From the NCBI RefSeq assembly GCF_003721435.2, contig NZ_CP054585.1, forward strand, positions 2,728,001-2,792,000: 64,000 nucleotides of DNA, written 5' to 3'. This stretch comes from Halorubrum sp. CBA1229 (GTDB lineage Archaea > Halobacteriota > Halobacteria > Halobacteriales > Haloferacaceae). Position numbers and translations under genes: made by a program. How positions within the stretch are numbered: position 1 is the stretch's first letter; every line of letters starts with the position of its first letter. This document shows positions 58,511 to 64,000 of this stretch, in pieces. Below the pieces are notes generated by a model. It saw only the letters and a program-made list of their open reading frames with translations. It was not told the DNA's origin and did no database searches.

Positions 58511-60420
58511 TTCGTCTCCCGCACTCGCACGCCCTTGCGCGCGAGGTGTCGCATCTGCCGCTGCGCGAACTCCTCTTCGCTGGAGCCGCGCGTCGCGAGC
58601 ACGTAGACGAGCGCTGAGCCGGCGGGGCGCATCGTCCGGCCCGCGCGCTGGGAGCCCTGCCGGCGGGAGCCGCCGAGCCCGCTGGCGACGACCGCGACCT
58701 CGGCGTTCGGGAGGTCGATGCCCTCGTCGCCGACGCGGGAGACGACGAGGGTGTCGAGGTCGTCTACGTCCGAACCGGGTCCCGCTTCCTCGCCGTCGTC
58801 GCTCCCTCCGTCCTCGCGGAACCGCCGGAACAGCTCCGCGCGCTCGTGATGGGGCGTCTCGCCGCTTATAAACGGGACGCCGAGCGCGTCCGCGATCGCC
58901 TCGCCCTGGTCGAGGAACTCGATGAAGACGAGCGCCTTCTTGTCGCGGTGAGCGGCCAGCAGGTACCGGATCTCCTCGATCTTCGCGGGGTTCTCGGCGG
59001 CGAGCCGGCGTCGCTCGCGGCCGTCGGCGCTGGCGTACTCGTTCTGCGCCAGCTCGTCGCGCCACGGGACGTAGCGGATCTCGACCTCCGGCTCCTGGAC
59101 GAAGCCGGCCTCGAACAGCTCGTCCCAGTCGGCGCCGATCGGCTGGCCGATCAGGGTGTAGATCTCCTCCTCGCTGCCGGTCTCGCGGACCGGCGTGGCC
59201 GAGAGCCCGAGCCGGTGTTTGCTCTGGAGCTCGGCCGTCCGGGAGTAGACCGGGGCACTGACGTGATGGGCCTCGTCGAAGCAGATCAGTCCCCACTTTC
59301 GCGAGTCGAACAGGCTGCGGTGGCGGTCCATCCCGGCGATCTGGTAGGTCGCGATCGTGATCGGCCGGATCTCCTTCTGCCCGCCGTGGTACAGTCCGAC
59401 GTCGGCGGGGTCTATCGTGGAGTGTTCGAGCAGTTCCTCGCGCCACTGCCCGGCGAGCTCGCGGGAGGGGACCAGGATGAGGGTCTCGCCGCCGACCGCC
59501 GCGATGGTCGCGATGGCGGCGACGGTCTTCCCGGAGCCCGGCGGACCGACGTACACCCCGGAGCGGCGCTCGAGGAACGTCTCCACCCACGTCTCCTGGT
59601 AGGGTCGGAGGTCGGTCGTGAGGTCGACGTCGACCGGGTCGCCCACGTCGAGGTCGCGGTCGTCCTCGACCGGGTAGCCCGCGTCGTAGAGGGCGCGCTT
59701 GACCTCGGCGACGGCCTCCTCGTTCACCCAGGCCTCCGTCTCCGAGATGGGCGCCCGGAGGTGGTCGTCGTCGAGGTGCTGGTCCGCGACGTTGCCCATC
59801 AGGCTCTCGGCGGCGGCCGCCAGGACGACGTAGTCGTCCTCGTGCGTGTAGAGGCGAAAGCGGTGCGCGCGGCGCCACTGGTCTCGGATCCACTCCTCGA
59901 GGTGCTCGTACCGGCACGGGAGCACCGACCGGAGGCTCGCGATGAGGGCGTCGGCGTCGTCGAACGGCGCGGCCCACACGTCCTCCTGACGGATCCGGTA
60001 GAGGTACCCGCGGGTGCCGGGCTCCGTCCCGGTGGTGTCGACGAGGTGCGCGAACTGCGAGAGCCGTGCCCGGGTGTACTGCGTCGGGCGGTCGACGACG
60101 ATCTCGCGGCGGTTCGGGAACGCGACGACGCGCTCGCGGGTCGCCAGTCGGCCCCAGTCGGTCGGGTAGAAGACGACCGGGTCGCTCTCGACGTCGAGCC
60201 GGTCCACGTCGCCGCGGTCGACGAGCGCGGCCAGCGCGTCGCGGGCGGCCGACTGCGTCGTGCCGAGCCGGCGAGCGACCTCGCTGGCCGTCGCGATCGG
60301 TCGCTCTTCGGCTTCGAGCGCCTCGTGGAAACGGTCCAGCGAGAGGTCGGTGTCGGCCGTTGCGTCGTCCTCGGCGCCGGAGCCGTCTGCTTCGCCGGAC
60401 GCGCCGGGCTCGTCGGTCAT
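58498..60420 (-). CDS. XPB/Rad25-family DNA helicase (DEAD/DEAH-type SF2)
   Basis: 640 residues from an ATG at 60420. An N-terminal HTH-like region (TASEVARRLGTTQSAARDALAALVDRGDVDRL) precedes SF2 motifs: I GVYVGPPGSGKTVAAIATIAA, II LICFDEAHHVSAPVYS, III GLSATPVRETGSEEEI, IV KKALVFIEFLDQGEAIADAL, V RVGDEGIDLPNAEVAVVASG, VI SQRAGRTMRPAGSALVYVLATRG. It is an archaeal XPB relative, for repair or transcription-linked unwinding. A long acidic loop (EDGGSDDGEEAGPGSDVDDLD) separates motifs IV and V. A gcttataaacgg run (58863-58874) lies in the coding sequence (PFISGE). The frame extends upstream of the ATG but Arg/Pro-rich. Confidence 0.92.
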   Translation of the reverse strand: MTDEPGASGEADGSGAEDDATADTDLSLDRFHEALEAEERPIATASEVARRLGTTQSAARDALAALVDRGDVDRLDVESDPVVFYPTDWGRLATRERVVAFPNRREIVVDRPTQYTRARLSQFAHLVDTTGTEPGTRGYLYRIRQEDVWAAPFDDADALIASLRSVLPCRYEHLEEWIRDQWRRAHRFRLYTHEDDYVVLAAAAESLMGNVADQHLDDDHLRAPISETEAWVNEEAVAEVKRALYDAGYPVEDDRDLDVGDPVDVDLTTDLRPYQETWVETFLERRSGVYVGPPGSGKTVAAIATIAAVGGETLILVPSRELAGQWREELLEHSTIDPADVGLYHGGQKEIRPITIATYQIAGMDRHRSLFDSRKWGLICFDEAHHVSAPVYSRTAELQSKHRLGLSATPVRETGSEEEIYTLIGQPIGADWDELFEAGFVQEPEVEIRYVPWRDELAQNEYASADGRERRRLAAENPAKIEEIRYLLAAHRDKKALVFIEFLDQGEAIADALGVPFISGETPHHERAELFRRFREDGGSDDGEEAGPGSDVDDLDTLVVSRVGDEGIDLPNAEVAVVASGLGGSRRQGSQRAGRTMRPAGSALVYVLATRGSSEEEFAQRQMRHLARKGVRVRETNVAE

Positions 60421-60490
60421 TAGAACCGATTCGGGCGCGACGCTGAAAGGGGTAGCGTCCGCGGGCGGGAGGGGTGGTACGGCCCGGCTG

Positions 60491-61213
60491 TCAGCGACCG
60501 GAGCGCCCGTGACAGCCGCGGGAGGTGATCGCGTCCTTCGACCGGAACCGGCAGCCGCAGTCGGCACAGCGGACGTACGGCTCGCCGGGTTCGGTCTTCA
60601 GGCGGTGGTCGCCGACGACGAACGGGCGAGTCACGGTCCGGGGGCGGATCCGGTCCGGGATCGGCGTCGAGGACGACTCGCTGAGCGCCGCTCGCACGGC
60701 GATGGTGTCGACGTCGACGGGGTCCCATCGGCGGGCGTCGAGGGCCGCCTCGCGGTCGGCCACCTCGGTCCAGCCGGTGACGACGACGGGGGAGTTCGTC
60801 TCCGTGTCGCCGACGACGACGACGAACCGGATCCCGCCCTCGACGAGGGCGAACCGCCAGCCGTCGGTCCGGTTCCACCGGAGCTGTCCGCGCCGGATCG
60901 CGTCGCTCACGGTGCGGGTCGAGACGTAGCGACCGGGCTGTTCGAGCCGGTCGCGGAAGTGATCGGTGAGCGCGTAGAGCCCCGGGTCGCGGATCGGCGG
61001 GTCCTCCGCGGTTCGCGCGACCGAGGACCGTCGGTCCGAAGCGGAGTTCCGGCGCCGCGAGTCGCCTGTCTCCGGGTCGAAGGGGAGGGAATCCGACCTC
61101 GCCGCCCGCCGGCGAGACCCCGCCGGCGCGGTCGTGGACGCGGTCCGACGCTCCGTCGTCGATCCGGGACGGGGCGACTCGCCGTCCCCCGGCCCGCCCT
61201 GTCGGGATGCCAC
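60491..61213 (-). CDS. Hypothetical protein with C-terminal Cys-rich motif
   Basis: 240 residues. The first 70 are basic and disordered (Arg, Ser, Thr, Pro rich), unusual for haloarchaea. The core has RDPGLYALTDHFRDRLEQPGRYVSTRTVSDAIRRGQLRWNRTDGWRFALVEGGIRFVVVVGDTETNSPVVVTGWTEVADREAALDARRWDPVDVDTIAVRAAL, an alpha/beta domain. The C-terminus reads YVRCADCGCRFRSKDAITSRGCHGR, with four Cys and one His that could bind zinc. I do not recognise the family. It is on the same strand as the XPB gene with 70 bases between, so a shared transcript is possible. The real start may be later, because the first 70 residues are poorly structured. Confidence 0.6.
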   Translation of the reverse strand: MASRQGGPGDGESPRPGSTTERRTASTTAPAGSRRRAARSDSLPFDPETGDSRRRNSASDRRSSVARTAEDPPIRDPGLYALTDHFRDRLEQPGRYVSTRTVSDAIRRGQLRWNRTDGWRFALVEGGIRFVVVVGDTETNSPVVVTGWTEVADREAALDARRWDPVDVDTIAVRAALSESSSTPIPDRIRPRTVTRPFVVGDHRLKTEPGEPYVRCADCGCRFRSKDAITSRGCHGRSGR

Positions 61214-61329
61214 TGAGTGTTCGTACAGAGTGTGCTCTTAAGTGTGTTACGGCGACACAGGGGTGCGGTCCGCGGATCGGCGTCGGACGATCGGCGGGCG
61301 TTCGCCGCGGGTTGCGCTCCGGGCGCGAG

Positions 61330-62298
61330 CTACTCGTGCCCGGAGACACGGACCGGCTCGTACGGCTCCTCCAGCCACTCCACGTCCGACTCCGTGAGCG
61401 TCACGTCGAGCGCCTCAACGGCGTCCTCCAGGTGCTCGACGCTCGACGTGCCCACGATCGGCGCGTCGACGACGTCTTTGCCGGCCACCCAGCGGAGCGC
61501 GATCTGGGCCATCCGCACGCCCTTCTCGTCGGCCAGCTCCTCGATCCGGCGGTTGACCTCCTCGCCGCCGCCCTCGCGGTACGGGCGCCCGAGTTCCGTT
61601 TCGTGTTCCCCGCGGGACGTGGCGTCGTCCTGCTCGTAGGGGCGCGCGAGGTAGCCGGCGCCGACCGGGCTCCACGGGATCATCCCGACGTTCTTCTTCT
61701 CGCACAGCGGAACCATTTCGCGCTCCTCCTCGCGGTACGCGAGGTTGTAGAGGTTCTGCATCGTGACGAACCGCTCGTACCCCTCGCGCTCGCTCGCGTG
61801 GAGCGCCTCCGCGAACTGGTGCGCCCACATCGAGGAGGCGCCGACGTATCTGACCTGACCGCGGCGGACGGCGTCGTCGAGCGTCGCCAGCGTCTCCTCG
61901 ATCGGCGTGTCGTCGTCCCAGCGATGGATCTGGTACAGGTCGACTGTGTCCATGCCGAGCCGGTCGAGGCTGTGCTGCAGCTCCTGTTCGATCGCCTTCC
62001 GCGAGAGCCCGCCCGAGTTCGGGTTCGACTCGTCCATCTCGCCGTACACCTTGGTGGCGACGACGAACCGGTCGCGGTCGTACTCGGCGAGCACGTCGCC
62101 GAGGATCTCCTCGCTCTCTCCGTTCGAGTAGACGTTTGCGGTGTCGAAGAACGTGATCCCGAGCTCGACGGCGCGCTCGATGAGCTCGCGGCCCTCGTCC
62201 TCGTCGAGCATCCACTCGTGCCCGCTCCCGAAGCTCATGCAGCCGAGCGCGAGCTCGCTGACGCTCGTCCCGGTGTCTCCCAGCGTCGTGTATTCCAT
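61330..62298 (-). CDS. Aldo/keto reductase
   Basis: 322 residues. Begins MEYTTLGDTGTSVSELALGCMSFGSG, typical. The catalytic tetrad is visible: Asp in ITFFDTANVYSNGESEEILG (D and Tyr), Lys in FVVATKVYGEM and His in DLYQIHRWDDDTPIEETL. NADPH site near RKAIEQELQHSLDRL and MIPWSPVGAGYLARPYE is family-like. Belongs to the voltage-gated-K-channel beta/AKR7-AKR12-like bacterial group, reducing aldehydes. It stands alone, divergent of nothing nearby; the TrmB gene is on the same strand with a 77-base gap. Confidence 0.93.
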   Translation of the reverse strand: MEYTTLGDTGTSVSELALGCMSFGSGHEWMLDEDEGRELIERAVELGITFFDTANVYSNGESEEILGDVLAEYDRDRFVVATKVYGEMDESNPNSGGLSRKAIEQELQHSLDRLGMDTVDLYQIHRWDDDTPIEETLATLDDAVRRGQVRYVGASSMWAHQFAEALHASEREGYERFVTMQNLYNLAYREEEREMVPLCEKKNVGMIPWSPVGAGYLARPYEQDDATSRGEHETELGRPYREGGGEEVNRRIEELADEKGVRMAQIALRWVAGKDVVDAPIVGTSSVEHLEDAVEALDVTLTESDVEWLEEPYEPVRVSGHE

Positions 62299-62375
62299 AC
62301 GGAACGGGCAGCGCCCCGACTAATAAATCGCGGCGGCTGCGCGATCGGATATTTAAATTGAACCGGTGGGTCGGC

Positions 62376-63428
62376 CTACAGCGCCGGCGGCTCGTCGCGA
62401 CCGATGACGATCTCTTGTCCCTCGACGTCCTCGAGGGCGGCGACCCGCCCGCCGATCTCGACGCGCCCAGACGCCGTCTCGACCATCAGCGAGGCGACCT
62501 CCTCGGACTCCTCGAACGCGAGATCGACGACGCGGCCGCGGACGGTCACCTCCTCGCCGGTCTCGATGTCCCGTCCCTCGACGGCGGCGTAGAAGTCGTC
62601 CTCGCCGAACTCCTTGACGTCCTTGACGGCTCGGCGGATCGACGCGTAGCGGCGCGGGAACGGTCGATCCGCCCCGTTAGTGGCGAGCGTCTCCGCGGTC
62701 GTCCACAGCACGGTGCCGAAGAAGCCGGAGACGAGGAAGCCGAGCGCGGACCGGTTGAAGATGACCCCGTAGCGCTCGCGGTCGTCACGGAGGGCGTCCT
62801 GCGTGGCGTAGACGGAGTACTCCCCGTCGGCGACCGCGAGGATGGGCGTGGTGATTCCGCGGCGTGCCCGGGCGATGGTCGAGACTTCGAGGTAGTCGAA
62901 CTCGTCCGGGTCCGGCGCCTTCGACGCGGGCGTGACGAGGAGCTCGACGCTGACGCCCTCGGCCACCTTCGCCGCGAGGTCGTCGCGGAACCGACGGAGC
63001 AGGCCGGGGGTCAGCGAGACGGCGAGCTCGTACTCGGCGCCGCCGATGACCTCCTCCAGGTACCGGAGGATCGTCGAGCGCGACTTCACTAGCGACACGG
63101 CCTCGGTCTCCCGCGTCGGCGCGGTGTAGCGCGCCTCCAGCTCGTCGACCATCTCGGCGAACGACGACCGGAGGTCGCCGAACGCGTCGTCCGGGTCGAC
63201 GGCGACGATCTTCATCGGCCGCGACTCGCGCAGCTCCACGAGCCCGCGGTCCGAGAGGCTTCGGACCGTGTCGTACACGCGCGGCTGCGGGATGTCCGTC
63301 CGGTCGGCGATGTCGCTCGCCGTCAGTTCGCCGTGTTCCAGCACCGCGAGGTAGGCGTCGATCTCGTACTCGCCGAGGTTGAACCGGTCCCCGACGTGAT
63401 CGAGGGTGTCGCGGAGATCGTCGGTCAT
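62376..63428 (-). CDS. trmB: TrmB family transcriptional regulator
   Basis: 350 residues. N-terminal winged helix [61 protein letters not shown], a coiled-coil ([27 protein letters not shown]), and a sugar-binding-like C-terminal region ([54 protein letters not shown]) ending in an OB-like domain [36 protein letters not shown]. This is the full-length haloarchaeal TrmB, which in Halobacterium represses and activates sugar metabolism and gluconeogenesis genes. A gatatagg box centred 27 bases before the start suggests a leaderless transcript. It is divergent from nothing and next to the AKR gene on the same strand. Confidence 0.93.
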   Translation of the reverse strand: MTDDLRDTLDHVGDRFNLGEYEIDAYLAVLEHGELTASDIADRTDIPQPRVYDTVRSLSDRGLVELRESRPMKIVAVDPDDAFGDLRSSFAEMVDELEARYTAPTRETEAVSLVKSRSTILRYLEEVIGGAEYELAVSLTPGLLRRFRDDLAAKVAEGVSVELLVTPASKAPDPDEFDYLEVSTIARARRGITTPILAVADGEYSVYATQDALRDDRERYGVIFNRSALGFLVSGFFGTVLWTTAETLATNGADRPFPRRYASIRRAVKDVKEFGEDDFYAAVEGRDIETGEEVTVRGRVVDLAFEESEEVASLMVETASGRVEIGGRVAALEDVEGQEIVIGRDEPPAL

Positions 63429-63450
63429 GCTGGTGACGATACGTCCCTCG

Positions 63451-63458
63451 GATATAGG
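63451..63458 (-). promoter_or_regulatory. TATA box for trmB
   Basis: The plus-strand gatatagg is, on the minus strand, a cctatatc box centred 27 bases before the ATG at 63428. A gtacatgtac palindrome at 63559-63568 lies further upstream, near the 3' end of the PAC2 gene. Confidence 0.55.
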
Positions 63459-63590
63459 TTTTTACTATGAGTCGAGTTGCACGCGTTTTCAGAGTCAGAT
63501 CCCCTGAGACGATCCGTCGACCAGCGTCGCTGTGATAGGTATTTGGTTCGAAGCGATAGTACATGTACGTAAGTCGATTCGCGTGGGCCG

Positions 63591-64000
63591 TCACATGTAC
63601 ATCCGATCGTAGGCGCCGTCCGGCTCGTCCTCCTCTATCCGCTCGGCGAGCCCTTCGTAGTGTTTGCGGACCTCGGCGGCGAACGACGCCAGCGGCTCGG
63701 AGTCGATCCCGAGGTCGTAGGTCCCGTTCACCGTATCCACGAGCCGCACCGCGGCCTCCACGTCCGGGGCCTGCGCGTGGACCGGCGTGATGAACACCCC
63801 GACACCGAGCGGCGAGCCCATTCCCCGTTCGAGCAGCGCCGCGTTCGCTCCGTCCAGGAAGCCGGCCTCCATCGGGGGGATTGCCTCCTCTCCGTCCCTC
63901 TCTGTCGCGAGCCGAGCCTCGCGGTAGTCGTCCGTCGCGACGTAGAAGGTCCGGTGAGCGTCGGGGCCGTGCGGGATCGGCACCCCCGACAGCACCGCGA
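63591..64000 (-). CDS. PAC2 family protein (proteasome-assembly-chaperone-like), N-terminus missing
   Basis: At least 136 residues, open at the window edge. The visible part reads AVLSGVPIPHGPDAHRTFYVATDDYREARLATE, PPMEAGFLDGANAALLERGMGSPLGVGVFITPVHAQAPDVEAAVRLVDTVNGTYDLGIDSEPLASFAAEVRKHYEGLAERI. This matches the middle and end of the PAC2 family (COG2047 type), related to proteasome assembly chaperones. The codon at 63993-63995 is a GTG, but family proteins have about 110 residues before this point, so the start probably lies beyond 64000. The C-terminal helices (EVRKHYEGLAERIEEDEPDGAYDRMYM) are family-like. The gene is upstream of trmB on the same strand (162 bases between). Confidence 0.85.
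   Translation of the reverse strand, partial: AVLSGVPIPHGPDAHRTFYVATDDYREARLATERDGEEAIPPMEAGFLDGANAALLERGMGSPLGVGVFITPVHAQAPDVEAAVRLVDTVNGTYDLGIDSEPLASFAAEVRKHYEGLAERIEEDEPDGAYDRMYM

Noticed and set aside
63466-63478. TrmB operator (TACT...GAGT) upstream of trmB
   Set aside because: tactatgagtcga has the half-sites at the wrong spacing compared with the published TrmB motif as I remember it; not supported.

Overview
The window is a GC-rich, densely coded stretch of an extremely halophilic archaeon (class Halobacteria), probably close to Halorubrum. The evidence is the strongly acidic proteins, Tat-type lipoprotein signals (RR motif followed by a lipobox Cys), archaeal TATA boxes about 27 bases before leaderless starts, an intron-bearing archaeal tRNA, and archaeal versions of Cdc48, AspRS, XPB helicase, TrmB, KaiC-like and bacterio-opsin-activator-type proteins. 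I see no rRNA, CRISPR array, transposase or integrase gene.

Layout. 1-8.9 kb: UspA, a DJ-1-like protein, then a copper/cytochrome-oxidase maturation island (Sco1, TauE/SafE-like protein, two-domain HTH regulator, NosY, NosF, NosD and a divergent NosL) with no nosZ in view. 9-26.7 kb: housekeeping and mixed genes (carB, S66 peptidase, Cdc48 ATPase, larC, aspS, DUF4382 lipoprotein, VTT membrane protein, NAD kinase, KaiC-like ATPase, flavodoxin). 26.7-27.1 kb: a tRNA-Gly(CCC) gene surrounded by several partial copies of its own 3' end, the scar of an integrated element. 27.4-37.5 kb: glycosyltransferase, M28 peptidase, nadE, HTH regulator, usp-truA, cyclophilin, D-2-hydroxyacid dehydrogenase, a metB/metC-type PLP enzyme and an intron-containing tRNA-Glu. 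37.6-48 kb: alpha/beta hydrolase and acyl-CoA synthetase, a HTH_10 regulator, a tightly overlapping branched-chain-type ABC importer operon that ends in a ketoacyl-synthase-III-like gene, and a MaoC-type protein. 48-52 kb: AbrB-PhoU regulator, a MoaD/SAMP-like small modifier operon, a FAH-family enzyme, then a 0.45-kb intergenic block made of seven near-perfect hairpins. 52-64 kb: DUF418 membrane protein, an Idh/ThDP/TIM-barrel trio that resembles inositol-type catabolism, a small protein coupled to an adenylate-kinase-like protein without its P-loop lysine, XPB helicase, aldo/keto reductase, TrmB regulator, and a PAC2-family gene cut by the window edge.

How parts fit. Overlapping stop/start codons (ATGA, GTGA, TGATG) tie together nosD-nosF-nosY, usp-truA, the ABC importer with the KAS III gene, the MoaD-like trio, and DUF5789-adk. 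The acyl-CoA ligase, importer, KAS III-like and MaoC genes together suggest uptake and CoA-dependent processing of an organic acid; the substrate cannot be read from sequence. The most unusual non-coding signals are the hairpin block at 51.8-52.2 kb, the tRNA-Gly scar, three short degenerate tandem arrays between genes, and a marked excess of TTATAA both between and inside genes.
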